A stretch of DNA of 64,000 nucleotides from DAISKN01 sp963716925 (GCA_963716925.1 CAVQUX010000014.1:310001-374000); one strand, 5' to 3'. Positions 39,903 through 49,444 are shown, counted from the first letter of the stretch. Made by a program: numbers and translations. Notes: generated from the letters alone by a model not told the origin.

Positions 39903-42887
39903 ATGAAGAATCGTTGCTGGTCGATGCGAGCCCTCCTCGCAGCGATGGTGCCGGGTTTGCTCATCGGGTTGGCCGCCCCCGCTACCCCTCAGGTCTTGGA
40001 TCGAGGCGAGCTCTCGGGAATCGTGCGCGACGAGACCGGGGCGGCCCTTCCAGGAGCGACCGTCACCGTCACCCATGTAGAAACGGGTCTCACTCGCGTC
40101 GTGACCACCGACGGCACCGGCCGCTACCGCGCCCCGCTCCTCCCCGTCGGCGCCTACACCATCCGGGCAGAGCTCCCGAGCTTCGCGACCGTCACCCGGG
40201 AAGGCGTCGTGGTGACGGTGGGCTCGGCTCCGGTCATCGACATGACCCTGCCTCTCGCCTCGGTCACCGAGGCGGTCACCGTGACCGCAGCCTCTCCCGT
40301 GGTCGAGGTCCAGCGATCGATCGTGAGCACCACGCTCAACCAGAAGGCCATCGCCACCCTTCCCATCAACGGACGCGACTTCCGCGACTTCGCTTTGCTC
40401 GCTCCGGGCGTTCAGCAAGTGCCGGGCCTCCGCTCGCCCCTTCGATTCGGCGGCCAGCAAGGCGACTACTCGATGCTGAGCGTGGACGGGGCGGACATGA
40501 CGAACCCGTTCTTCGCCGAGTACACCGGCTCGCTCGAGACCAAGAACTTCGCCATCTCGCAGGAAGCGGTCCAGGAGTTCGAGGTCTTGACCAACGGGTT
40601 CAACGCGGAGTTCGGCCGCTCGACCGGCGGCGTCATCAACGTGGTGACCAAGTCGGGGACCAACGAGATGCGCGGAGGTGGATTCGCCTTTTTCCGCGAT
40701 TCGGCGCTGAAGGCGGACGACCCCTTCGGCAATCCCTCGGACCAGTTCGATCAGCAGCAATTCGGCGCGAGCATCGGCGGCCCCATCGCGAAAGACAAGG
40801 CGTTCTTCTTCCTCGCCTTCGATGCCCAGAACCGGGACGACACCGTCATCACCCAATTCTCCCGCGACGTGAACGGCATCGCGGTCCCGGAGTACGGGAT
40901 CACCAATATGGCGGATCTCGCGGGCCCGAATCCGGAGACCCAGGACCTCCTTACTTTCTTCGGAAAGGTCGACTTCGACATCGGCGATAACCACCGGCTG
41001 TCGGTACGAGTGAACCGAAGCAACAACGATACAGTCAACTTCACCGGCGGCCGCGGGCAGTCGGTCGTGGGTGGTGCCGCGGAGAATTTCGAGGACTTCA
41101 CCAACACCGCGACGTCGACGGTCGCGAGCTTGACCAGCGTAATCGGCACGCGCGCCTTCAATGAGCTCAAGTTCCATTACATTCACGAGATTCGGCCGCG
41201 GGCCGCCAAGTCCGATATGCCTGAGGTGCAGATACTCGGTACCTGCGGAGGATCGACTCCCCAGGCCGGCTGCTTCGGGCGGGAGTTCTTCCTCCCAATC
41301 ACGGGAGACAACAACCGGATCCAGCTCACGGACAGCTTCAGCTATCTCTTCGGCAGCCACGACGTGAAGTTCGGCGTCGATTGGAACTCGACCGAGCTCA
41401 CCAACAACTCCTTCGTCGGCTGGTCGCGGGGGAGCTATTGGTTTCTAAGCATGGAGGACTTCCAGGCGCGCCAGCCCTTCGCCTTTGTCTTCCGGCAGTT
41501 CTTCGAGCCCTTCAGTGAAGACAACGCCACCATCAACGGTTACTGGACGCACGAGCTCGGGCTCTTCGTTCAGGACAAGTGGCAGGCCACGCCCAACCTC
41601 ACCGTCAACTTCGGACTGCGCTACGAGGCGCAGATGAACGGCGACCCCAAGCTCCCGACCGCGAACCCGGACGGAACGATAGGGTCCGTTCGTCAGGCTC
41701 CGGGGTCTGACCTCCGCCCGGTTCCCCAGACCATCGCCAACGACACCAACAACCTGGGGCCGCGGCTGGGCATCTCCTGGGATCCCAAAGGCGACGGCAA
41801 GACCGTGGTCCGCGGAGGAGCGGGAATCTACTACGGACGCACGGCGACGATCTTCATGCCCACCGGGGGCGCCGGCTTTCAAGCCAGCACCGGGTTTTAC
41901 TTTCCACCGCCCGCTGGCCTCACGTTCCCGGAGACTCCCGACAGCGTCATCCCGGCTACCCCCGGGCTGGTGTCGAACGTCAACTTCGTGTCCGAGGACT
42001 TCCAGAACCTCCGGGTCTTGAACGTCAACGTCGGCGTGGAGCGGGAGGTCGTCCCCAACCTCTCCGCTGGCGTCGACTTCATCTACTCCCGTACCGAAAA
42101 CGCCCGGATCGGCGGATTCAATACCACGTTCGATCAGAACACCTTCCCCCCCTCGGGCACGGACCAGTACGGCCGGCCGATCGGGATCGACGTCTTCACC
42201 CGCGGCCGGCCCTCGAACAGCGTCGGCCAGGCGGACATGCTCTCGAGCCTGGGTCGTGCGCGCTACAAGGCCATCACCGTGAAGCTCAAGAAGGGATTCA
42301 CGGACCGGGCGCAGTTCCTAGCGCACTACACTTGGTCGAAAGACGAGTCGAACGCCGACGCCGAGCGCGACATCGGATTCACCATGGGCCCCTCGAACGC
42401 CTTCGACCTCGAGAGCGACTTCGGAATCGACGAGCGCGACATGACCCACCGCTTCGTCTTCCAGGGGACGGCGGAGCTGGGGAAGGGTTTCACCTTGAGC
42501 GGACTTGGGACGTTCCGCTCGGGTCTTCCCATCCCCGCGAACGAAACGACGGACATCGATGGTGATGGGAACGCCTGGTTCGACGACCGGCCGGTGGATG
42601 CGAACGGCAACATCGTGCCCCGGTTCTCGGGACGCCAGCCCAACTTCTACAACGTCGACTTCCGTTTGATGTGGACCCGCAACCTCGGCTCGGCGGGCGA
42701 GCTCGACCTCCTGTTCGAGATCTTCAACGTCCTCAACAACGACAACTTCCGAACGACGAACTTCATATTCGCGTCGCCGATCTACGGTCTTTGCGGGAGC
42801 GATCCCAGTACCACGAACTGCGATCGGTTCGACGGAGTTTCCCGGGAAGCCCAGATCGGAATCAAGTGGAGGTTCGGCGGGAGCTGA
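39903..42887 (+). CDS. TonB-dependent receptor with carboxypeptidase-regulatory N-terminus (Oar-like)
   Basis: A 994-residue outer-membrane protein with signal peptide, a carboxypeptidase-regulatory-like beta domain (GELSGIVRDETGAALPGATV), a plug (LPINGRDFRDFALLAPGVQ, EFGRSTGGVINVVTKSGTN) and a long beta-barrel ending IGIKWRFGGS. Such receptors of the Oar/CarboxypepD_reg class are abundant in Acidobacteriota and import large or scarce substrates with TonB energy. It is first in a co-directional series with TPR, CRTAC1, Qng1 and nucleoside hydrolase genes, so the substrate might be nucleic-acid derived; this is inference. Confidence 0.92.
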   Translation: MKNRCWSMRALLAAMVPGLLIGLAAPATPQVLDRGELSGIVRDETGAALPGATVTVTHVETGLTRVVTTDGTGRYRAPLLPVGAYTIRAELPSFATVTREGVVVTVGSAPVIDMTLPLASVTEAVTVTAASPVVEVQRSIVSTTLNQKAIATLPINGRDFRDFALLAPGVQQVPGLRSPLRFGGQQGDYSMLSVDGADMTNPFFAEYTGSLETKNFAISQEAVQEFEVLTNGFNAEFGRSTGGVINVVTKSGTNEMRGGGFAFFRDSALKADDPFGNPSDQFDQQQFGASIGGPIAKDKAFFFLAFDAQNRDDTVITQFSRDVNGIAVPEYGITNMADLAGPNPETQDLLTFFGKVDFDIGDNHRLSVRVNRSNNDTVNFTGGRGQSVVGGAAENFEDFTNTATSTVASLTSVIGTRAFNELKFHYIHEIRPRAAKSDMPEVQILGTCGGSTPQAGCFGREFFLPITGDNNRIQLTDSFSYLFGSHDVKFGVDWNSTELTNNSFVGWSRGSYWFLSMEDFQARQPFAFVFRQFFEPFSEDNATINGYWTHELGLFVQDKWQATPNLTVNFGLRYEAQMNGDPKLPTANPDGTIGSVRQAPGSDLRPVPQTIANDTNNLGPRLGISWDPKGDGKTVVRGGAGIYYGRTATIFMPTGGAGFQASTGFYFPPPAGLTFPETPDSVIPATPGLVSNVNFVSEDFQNLRVLNVNVGVEREVVPNLSAGVDFIYSRTENARIGGFNTTFDQNTFPPSGTDQYGRPIGIDVFTRGRPSNSVGQADMLSSLGRARYKAITVKLKKGFTDRAQFLAHYTWSKDESNADAERDIGFTMGPSNAFDLESDFGIDERDMTHRFVFQGTAELGKGFTLSGLGTFRSGLPIPANETTDIDGDGNAWFDDRPVDANGNIVPRFSGRQPNFYNVDFRLMWTRNLGSAGELDLLFEIFNVLNNDNFRTTNFIFASPIYGLCGSDPSTTNCDRFDGVSREAQIGIKWRFGGS

Positions 42888-42913
42888 TCGCATCTGGAAA
42901 CTGCTAGACTGAC

Positions 42914-42950
42914 TGCCGGGGTCTCGCGGGAGCCCCGGCATTTTCTTTCT
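42914..42950 (+). terminator. Rho-independent terminator directly before the TPR gene
   Basis: TGCCGGGG (42914-42921) pairs with CCCCGGCA (42933-42940) around an 11-base loop, followed by TTTTCTTTCT. The T-tract ends one base before the ATG at 42952, leaving no room for a ribosome site or promoter. It may be an attenuator controlling the downstream genes. Confidence 0.8.
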
Positions 42951-42951
42951 C

Positions 42952-44379
42952 ATGACTTCGTTGCTGGCGCTTTTCACGGTGGCCCACCTGTCGCTGAGCG
43001 CCCAGGAGAAGCCGACCTTCGAGGCCGTCATCACCCGGGCCGTCGAAGCGGAGAGAGAGGGACGGCTCGAGGAGGCCGCCGCCGCCTTCGAGGAAGCCGC
43101 ACGGTTGCGGCCGGACCACCCCCGGGTGCCCTACAGCCTGGCCTGGGTTCGGCTGCAGAGAGGAGAGCTCAAAGAGGCTCTATCGGCGGTGAACCAGGCG
43201 CTCGCGCTCGATGCCGAGGAGCCCGTTTTCTATCTCCTCCAGGGTGAGATCTTCATCGCTCTGGGGAATCTGGCCGAGGCGGAACGGTCCTACCAGGGCG
43301 CACTCCGCGTCGATCCAAAATCGGGGGAAGCTTACCTCTCGCTCGCCGACCTGTACCTCACGACGGAGCAGTTCGATCGATCGACCCAGGCGCTGCGCTC
43401 CTACCTCGAGATCCATCCCGAAGATACGGACGCCCTCTACCATCTGGGCGGAGTCCTGAGCGGACAACAGAAAAGGGAAGAAGCTCTGGAGTTCTTCAAC
43501 CGGGTGATCGAGAAGAAGCCCAACCACGCTCTCTCCTGGTATCACAAGGGACATCTCGAGGCCCAGGCTCCCGAGACGATGGAGCAGGCACTCGAGAGCT
43601 TCCAGCGGTCACTCGAGCTCGATCCCAACTACGCGTTGACTCATTACGAATACGGGGCGCTTCTAGAAAAGCGCGGGCGAAGGGAGGAGGCGGTCGCCGC
43701 TTTCGAGAGGGCGCTCGCGCTGGCGCCCGAGCTGTCGGAAGCGACCTACGCTCTCGGGAACCTGCTCAGCCGCGAGGGGCGAACGGAAGAGGCGAAAGAG
43801 TATCTCACCCGGTTCAAGTCCCAGAGGGACGCCGAAGCGAGGAAGGAGTCTCAGGTGAGGCGGGCGGTGGCGGCCCTCGGCACCGGTCGGAAGCTTCTCG
43901 AGGACAATCGGGTCGAGGAAGCGATCGCGGCCTTTCTCGAGATGACGGAGCTCGATCCGAAGAGCCACCAGGGCTATTCGTACCTCGCGAAGTGTTATCG
44001 CTCGCTCGGACAACTCGACGTCGCGATCGGCTACATCCGCCGGGCGATCGAGCTCGCCCCCGGGGCGGCGGAGTATCCTTATCTCCTCTCTCTCTTCCTC
44101 AAGGATCGGGGGGATCTCGCTGGTTCTCTGGAAGCGGCGCGGCAGGCTGTAGCCCTCGGTCCACGCAATAGCCTCGTCCACAACGCCCTCGGGGTCATCC
44201 TCGACGAGTTGGGAGATCACGCCGGAGCCGCCGTGGCGTTCGAGAAAGCTCTCGAGCTCGATCCGGCCAACCCCACGTTCAGCTTGAACCTGGCGAGCGC
44301 GTACGATCGGCTGGGCGAGCCGCAGAAGAGCGCCCTCGCCATGGAGCGATATCGCCAGCAGATGGCGGCCGCTCACTGA
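42952..44379 (+). CDS. Exported tetratricopeptide-repeat protein
   Basis: A 475-residue protein: signal peptide MTSLLALFTVAHLSLSAQ followed by about ten TPR units of 34 residues (for example EAAAAFEEAARLRPDHP, EEALEFFNRVIEKKPNH, EAIAAFLEMTELDPKS, GAAVAFEKALELDPANP). TPRs build superhelical protein-binding scaffolds. It lies 3 bases upstream of the CRTAC1 gene, a common pairing in this kind of genome. The absence of a Shine-Dalgarno before the ATG, with a terminator immediately upstream, is odd. Confidence 0.9.
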   Translation: MTSLLALFTVAHLSLSAQEKPTFEAVITRAVEAEREGRLEEAAAAFEEAARLRPDHPRVPYSLAWVRLQRGELKEALSAVNQALALDAEEPVFYLLQGEIFIALGNLAEAERSYQGALRVDPKSGEAYLSLADLYLTTEQFDRSTQALRSYLEIHPEDTDALYHLGGVLSGQQKREEALEFFNRVIEKKPNHALSWYHKGHLEAQAPETMEQALESFQRSLELDPNYALTHYEYGALLEKRGRREEAVAAFERALALAPELSEATYALGNLLSREGRTEEAKEYLTRFKSQRDAEARKESQVRRAVAALGTGRKLLEDNRVEEAIAAFLEMTELDPKSHQGYSYLAKCYRSLGQLDVAIGYIRRAIELAPGAAEYPYLLSLFLKDRGDLAGSLEAARQAVALGPRNSLVHNALGVILDELGDHAGAAVAFEKALELDPANPTFSLNLASAYDRLGEPQKSALAMERYRQQMAAAH

Positions 44380-44382
44380 ATA

Positions 44383-46020
44383 TTGAGTCCACCGGCGCTT
44401 TTTCTCGTTCTCGCTTCGGCGCCGCAATTCGTGGAGCAGCCGCCTCTCGAATTCCAGCACCTCGCCGGGTCCAGGGACAAGCCCTACATCGTGGAGACCA
44501 TGGGCTCGGGTCTCGCGCTTTTCGACTATGACGGCGACTCCGATCTCGACGTCTACTTCGTGAGCGGCTCGACTCTGGATCGGCTCGCGCGCGGAGAGCC
44601 AGGCGAGCCCGATCGTCTCTTCCGCAACGACGGAGGCTTCCAGTTCACCGACGTCACCGAGCTCTCCGGGCTCGGCGATCGGGGCTTCGGCCAGGGAGTC
44701 GCCGTCGCCGACGTCGACAACGACGGAGACGAGGACGTCTACGTGACGAATTTCGGGCCCAACGTCTTGTACCGAAACCGCGGCGACGGCACGTTCTCCG
44801 CCTGGACCGCCGGGGTCGAGGACGAGCGCTGGGGGACGAGCGCCGCCTTCGGCGATATCGACAACGATGGATTCGCCGATCTCTACGTCTGCAACTACCT
44901 GGAGTTCGACCGCGAGCTCCTCGATCGGGCCATCCCGAGGCGTTTCTGCGAATGGAAGGGACTGAAGGTCCAGTGCGGTCCGCGAGGGTTCGGATTCCAG
45001 TCCGGCGTCCTGTACCGGAATCGCGGCGACGGCACCTTCGACGATTGGACGGAGCGAGCGGGTGTTGTGAACCGCGAGACCTATCAGCTCGGAGTGGTGT
45101 TCTCGGATCTGGATCTGGATGGCGACCAGGACCTGTACGTGGCGACGGACACGACACAAAATCTGCTGTTCGAGAATCGCGGAGACGGCACCTTCGAGGA
45201 CCGGTCGCTTCTCTCCGGCGCCGCGCTCTCCGGAAACGGGACGGCGCAGGCCGGCATGGGGGTCGACGCGGGCGACGTGAACGAGGACGGGCTCTTCGAC
45301 CTCTTCGTCACGAACTTCTCGGACGACTACAACACGCTCTACTTGAATCAGGGCGGACTGCGCTTTGTCGACGCTTCCGACGTGGCCAACCTGGTGCTAC
45401 CGAGTCTTCCCTATCTCGGATGGAGCACCCGACTCGCCGACCTGGACGCCGACTCCGACCTGGACCTCTTCGTGGTCAACGGGCATGTCTATCCGCAGGT
45501 GGACGAAGCAAACATCGGCGAGACCTTCCGGCAGCCGATGCAGGTCTTCCTGAATCGCGGCGACGGCACTTTCGAGGACGCGAGCGGGAAGCTCGGCCCG
45601 GCGCTCTCGAAGCCGCGGTCTTCGAGGGGCGCGGCCCTGGGGGACCTGGACTCCGATCTCCGCCAGGACATCGTGGTGAACGTGATGGACGACCGACCGG
45701 CTCTTCTTCGGAACGGGATTCCCGACGCGGCACGCGCCGTCGTTCTTTCGCTCACCGGCCGGGCGGCGAACCGCGACGGTCTCGGTGCCCTCGTCCGCGC
45801 CCGCATCGGAGAGCGCAGGTTCTTTTCCGAAGTGCGCGGCGACCGCGGATATCTCTCCCACAGCGACTCGCGGGTGTACCTGGGCCTCGGCGCAGCGCCC
45901 CGCGTCGATGAAATTCGGATACAGTGGCCGGGAGGCGGCGAGGACGCGCTCGAGGGGCTCGAGCCCGGCTCGTACACAATTCTCGAAGGCGAAGGCATCG
46001 TGCATCGCGAGGGTAAGTAG
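44383..46020 (+). CDS. CRTAC1-family protein (FG-GAP/VCBS repeats with ASPIC/UnbV domain)
   Basis: A 545-residue exported protein from a TTG start 3 bases after the TPR stop. It carries seven or so FG-GAP calcium-binding blades (GLALFDYDGDSDLDVYFV, VAVADVDNDGDEDVYVTN, RLADLDADSDLDLFVVNG). A C-terminal ASPIC/UnbV domain follows (VYLGLGAAPRVDEIRIQWPGG). It folds as an extracellular beta-propeller stabilised by calcium; enzymatic function is not established. It is separated from the next gene by 3 bases. Confidence 0.9.
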   Translation: MSPPALFLVLASAPQFVEQPPLEFQHLAGSRDKPYIVETMGSGLALFDYDGDSDLDVYFVSGSTLDRLARGEPGEPDRLFRNDGGFQFTDVTELSGLGDRGFGQGVAVADVDNDGDEDVYVTNFGPNVLYRNRGDGTFSAWTAGVEDERWGTSAAFGDIDNDGFADLYVCNYLEFDRELLDRAIPRRFCEWKGLKVQCGPRGFGFQSGVLYRNRGDGTFDDWTERAGVVNRETYQLGVVFSDLDLDGDQDLYVATDTTQNLLFENRGDGTFEDRSLLSGAALSGNGTAQAGMGVDAGDVNEDGLFDLFVTNFSDDYNTLYLNQGGLRFVDASDVANLVLPSLPYLGWSTRLADLDADSDLDLFVVNGHVYPQVDEANIGETFRQPMQVFLNRGDGTFEDASGKLGPALSKPRSSRGAALGDLDSDLRQDIVVNVMDDRPALLRNGIPDAARAVVLSLTGRAANRDGLGALVRARIGERRFFSEVRGDRGYLSHSDSRVYLGLGAAPRVDEIRIQWPGGGEDALEGLEPGSYTILEGEGIVHREGK

Positions 46021-46023
46021 CCA

Positions 46024-47094
46024 ATGGTCGATTCCACCGTTTCGCGCCGCAGTTTCGTCAGCGCTCTCTCCGGAGCGGCGCTCTTGCCGAAGGCAATCAT
46101 GCAGACCACTCCGCCACCCGACCACCCCATCTTCAAGACGCTCGCTCCGGTCATCGCCTCCGCGCGCCACGTTCGTCTCGACGAAGATCGCGTTCGCGAT
46201 GTCGCGAGCTGGATGGCTTACGAGGACCTGCCCTGGCCGGACTTTCGCTCGCCTATTCAGCCCGAGGGGAACGATGCCGACACCATGGATTTCATCTTTC
46301 TGACGTCGACCATCAACTTCGCCTTCACCGATTTCGAGAAGCACGTGATGTTCAAAGTCGACTACGCGGGAGCGGAGCGATCGGACTCGGACGCGATGGT
46401 GGCGTGCCTGAAGCGGGCGTTCGACCGCGGGGTTCCGATTCTCGAAGGCGGTTATCTGGCGGAGATCCGGAGGGCCGAGCTCGAGGAGATCTTCCGCGGC
46501 AACATCGTCATGCCCATGCTCGACGAGCGTCTCGCGATCTTTCACGAGGTCGGTAGAGTTCTGAAGGACCGCTACCAGGGACGGTTTCACCGGTTCGTGC
46601 GGGAGTCGCCTCCGCGGCTCTACGAGCAGGGAAAAGGCGTTCTCGAACGTCTGCTCGCGGAGTTTCCCTCGTTTCGGGACGAGAGCGACTATCGCGGCCA
46701 CCGCGTCTCGTTTGAGAAGCGAGCCCAGCTCCTGTTCTGGAACCTCCATGCTCGGTTTCGCGACGGCGGCTTCTTCCGGCTCGAGGACCCCGAGAAGCTG
46801 ACGGTCTTCGCCGACTACATCGTGCCGGTGGCGCTGCGCCTTTTCCGGATCACCTCCTACAGCGAGGAGCTGGAAGCGGCCATCAACGCCCGCCGGATCG
46901 TGCCCGTACACAGCGAGGAGGAGGTCGAGATCCGGGCTTTCACTCTCTGGGGGATGCACCTCCTGACCCGCGCGATCAACGAGCTCCGCCCGAAGGAAAG
47001 GCAGGTCATCGAGCCGGTCGTGGACGGCCGCATCTGGACCCACTACCACACCACCCATTGGCCGCATCATCTCACCGTCACCACCGCCTACTGA
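46024..47094 (+). CDS. Queuosine-nucleotide N-glycosylase (Qng1/DUF2419) with a Tat signal
   Basis: A 356-residue member of the queuosine salvage family (DUF2419, human QNG1/C9orf64), which releases queuine from queuosine 5'-phosphate. Matching blocks: DFIFLTSTINFAFTD, CLKRAFDRGVPI, MPMLDERLAIFHEVGRVL, FPSFRDESDYRGHRVSFEKR, LTVFADYIVPVALRLF, EEVEIRAFTLW and a terminal HHLTVTTAY. Unusually, it starts with SRRSFVSALSGAALLPKA, a twin-arginine signal, so the enzyme would act in the periplasm. A Sec-exported nucleoside hydrolase follows by 12 bases. Family identity is strong; export is a prediction. Confidence 0.87.
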   Translation: MVDSTVSRRSFVSALSGAALLPKAIMQTTPPPDHPIFKTLAPVIASARHVRLDEDRVRDVASWMAYEDLPWPDFRSPIQPEGNDADTMDFIFLTSTINFAFTDFEKHVMFKVDYAGAERSDSDAMVACLKRAFDRGVPILEGGYLAEIRRAELEEIFRGNIVMPMLDERLAIFHEVGRVLKDRYQGRFHRFVRESPPRLYEQGKGVLERLLAEFPSFRDESDYRGHRVSFEKRAQLLFWNLHARFRDGGFFRLEDPEKLTVFADYIVPVALRLFRITSYSEELEAAINARRIVPVHSEEEVEIRAFTLWGMHLLTRAINELRPKERQVIEPVVDGRIWTHYHTTHWPHHLTVTTAY

Positions 47095-47106
47095 GAGGTT
47101 CGTTCG

Positions 47107-48228
47107 ATGGCCGTGAAGAGAAGCTTTGTCGCCGCGGTCCTGGCCGCGGTCTTGTCGTCCTCGTCCGCGGGCGCTGCGGAAAAAATCAAAGTTCTTGCCG
47201 ATCAGGACAGCGCCGGGCCGCAGGGCACGAACTTCCTCTCGCTCCTCATGCTGCTGATGTCGAAGGACGTCGAGCTCCTCGGGATCACGACGGTGAGCGG
47301 CGATCAGTGGGTACGGCCCGCGACGATTTTCGCTCTCCATGCGCTCGAGCTCACCGGCCGGCCCGAGGTGCCCGTGGTCCAGGGTGCGGAGATGCCTCTT
47401 CTCAACCGCGCGGTTGAGATCGAGGGCCGCGAATCCCTCTACGGATCTCACCCGTCCTGGCACGGCTCGTTCAACCCCGACGCGCCGCCACCGGAGCGGA
47501 TCTGGGATCCTCCGGGCGGACCTCCCACGCTAAAAGCGCGGGAAGGTCATGCCGCCGACTTCATCATAGAGACCCTGAGAGCCCATCCCGGAGAAGTCGT
47601 CCTCTACTGCGCCGGTCCTCTCACCAACGTCGCTCTCGCGGTGCGGCTCGCTCCGGACATCGTCGGGCTCGCCCGCTCGATCCACATCATGGGAGGGAGC
47701 CGCGGAGGAGGCTTCGAGCTCAACTGGTGGTGGGATCCCGAGGCCGCCGCGATCGTGATGCGCGAGCCCTGGAAGGAGATCGTGGTCACGACCGGGGAGA
47801 TAGGTTTCGAAATCTTCTCCGACGAGGCCTTGATGCGACCCATCGCGGAGGCCGGAGGGAAGCTCGCGAAACACGTTCGCGATCTGTACCTCGACTACGA
47901 GGGCCCCGACGGCAACACGCAATGGTCGGCGATGTGGGACGAGCTCGCCGTCGCCGCTCTCCTCGATCCGAGCATCATCCGTCGCTCCGAAATCCTGTAT
48001 CTCGACGCGGTCATCGACCCCGGGCCGAAGTACGGGCACACTCTGGTATGGAGGAAACCAGAAGAACCCCTGAGCTTCTTTCTCGCCTACAGCGGCCCCG
48101 ATAAGACGGACCTTTCGAAGTGGAGCTCGCATCTCGAGCCGCCCTACGACCGCCGCCCCGCGAGGGTCTACCTCGAAGCCGACATCGTGAAGTTCCGGGC
48201 GCTCTTCGTCGAGCTTCTTTCCCGCTGA
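47107..48228 (+). CDS. Exported nucleoside hydrolase (IUNH family), divergent metal motif
   Basis: A 373-residue protein with a Sec signal (MAVKRSFVAAVLAAVL to about residue 23). Family features: ELLGITTVSGDQW, EVVLYCAGPLTNVALAV and FELNWWWDPEAAA. The canonical calcium site DxDxxxDD is changed to D-Q-D-S-A-G-P-Q-G-T-N, losing the paired aspartates. The later aspartate region reads MWDELAVAALLDP. These enzymes split the N-ribosidic bond of nucleosides. Directly after Qng1, it may further process queuosine-like or ordinary nucleosides in the periplasm. Activity with the altered metal site needs proof. Confidence 0.87.
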   Translation: MAVKRSFVAAVLAAVLSSSSAGAAEKIKVLADQDSAGPQGTNFLSLLMLLMSKDVELLGITTVSGDQWVRPATIFALHALELTGRPEVPVVQGAEMPLLNRAVEIEGRESLYGSHPSWHGSFNPDAPPPERIWDPPGGPPTLKAREGHAADFIIETLRAHPGEVVLYCAGPLTNVALAVRLAPDIVGLARSIHIMGGSRGGGFELNWWWDPEAAAIVMREPWKEIVVTTGEIGFEIFSDEALMRPIAEAGGKLAKHVRDLYLDYEGPDGNTQWSAMWDELAVAALLDPSIIRRSEILYLDAVIDPGPKYGHTLVWRKPEEPLSFFLAYSGPDKTDLSKWSSHLEPPYDRRPARVYLEADIVKFRALFVELLSR

Positions 48229-48289
48229 GCCGAGAACCCGGGCGGCTACTGGTCATCGCGGCGGGAGGCGCGCGGCGAATTTGGGAATC

Positions 48290-49444
48290 TCAACGCATGC
48301 TCACGGTAAGCGGCCACAGGTGCTCGTGAACTCCGACGTTCGACAGGAGGCCGACGATCGACATCTGACGCGGGTGAAGCCGGACGACGCGAAGCGTGAG
48401 GACGACGACGTCGCCGTTCGCAACCCGTGCCTTGTCGAGATGAACGTCGACGTAACGCTGGCCTTCCCGCTCTCCCGTCAGGTCGATCGCCGTGACGCTC
48501 CAGCTCGAAAGCGAGCCATCGGATGCGGCATCGAGCCGGAGCGACGAGGTCTCCCCCTCCGACGAGAGGCGGACGGCTGGCATGCGCGGGACGAGCGCGG
48601 CGTAGGGACGACCGGGGACCGAGGGCACGCAGGGGTCCCTGCCGCGCCCGGCTTCCTGGTTCGACCAGGCCCGCTGCAGGCGAAACCCGCTCTCGTCCGT
48701 CCGGTGTCGATCGAGATTCAAGAGCGTGCAGACGTCGACCGGCTCGGCGCCGGAGGCGCGGAACGCGGGCTCCGACTCGAGCTGGAAGCCGGGGTTGTTC
48801 GGGTCCGGATTGGTGGCGGCTTCGAGGATCTCATGACTGGCGGTGGCCGTCGTCTCCGCTTCATCGCCGCAGCGCGGGATGACCGCGAAAGGAACCGCGA
48901 TGGCTCCGGCGCGCAGCATCCGGTGAAAGCCGCGCGGCCCGCCTTCGCAGTAGTGAGGCGTGTAGGCATCGGTGAGAACGACGCCCGGCGGGAGGTAGAC
49001 CAGAACGAGCGCTTCCGCGTCCAGCCCCGCGAGGACTCCGGTCCGTGCTTCTTCTTCGAGGAGCGCCTCGACGTCCACGTCGCGAACGCGTGAGGGAAGT
49101 CGGCGCGTGAGCCGGAGGCTCGGACCGAGCCGTCCCTCTGCCAAGCAGTCGTTCGCGCCCAAACAATAGCCGCTCGACACCTCCCGCCACCAGGCTGACC
49201 GCACACTCATCGCGCCAAAGGCCTCGAGACGTTCGACGACGCGGGGGTCGTCGCCCTCGAACGTCACCGTGACGATCCGCGGCGAGCGGAGAAACGGTCC
49301 GCCCCGGTGAGCGACCCGCGGCAGCCGTTCCGCGATTGGGCTTCGTCCCTCGGAAGCCGACGAGAGTGGCGCCGCGACGAGACCCAGTGCGAAGATCGCG
49401 CCGCGAAGGCCGAGACGCCAGAAGAAGCCGACCCGGCGGGTCAC
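48290..49444 (-). CDS. Exported protein with an Exordium/PHI-1-like domain
   Basis: A 384-residue protein with a signal peptide (about 1-31). TATASHEILEAATNPDPNN resembles the SHEIxExATNP block of the phosphate-induced/Exordium-like family and of some secreted metallopeptidase-like proteins; RSPRIVTVTFEGDD at the start of the mature part also fits. Cysteine pairs are consistent with an extracytoplasmic site. The His-Glu pair lacks the second histidine of classical HExxH zincins. The start overlaps the stop of the frameshifted gene upstream (ATGA), so the two were cotranscribed. Confidence 0.7.
   Translation of the reverse strand: MTRRVGFFWRLGLRGAIFALGLVAAPLSSASEGRSPIAERLPRVAHRGGPFLRSPRIVTVTFEGDDPRVVERLEAFGAMSVRSAWWREVSSGYCLGANDCLAEGRLGPSLRLTRRLPSRVRDVDVEALLEEEARTGVLAGLDAEALVLVYLPPGVVLTDAYTPHYCEGGPRGFHRMLRAGAIAVPFAVIPRCGDEAETTATASHEILEAATNPDPNNPGFQLESEPAFRASGAEPVDVCTLLNLDRHRTDESGFRLQRAWSNQEAGRGRDPCVPSVPGRPYAALVPRMPAVRLSSEGETSSLRLDAASDGSLSSWSVTAIDLTGEREGQRYVDVHLDKARVANGDVVVLTLRVVRLHPRQMSIVGLLSNVGVHEHLWPLTVSMR

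Noticed and set aside
39690..41360. A 556-codon minus-strand frame in the TonB receptor region
   Set aside because: Antisense shadow; the receptor domains on the plus strand are unambiguous.
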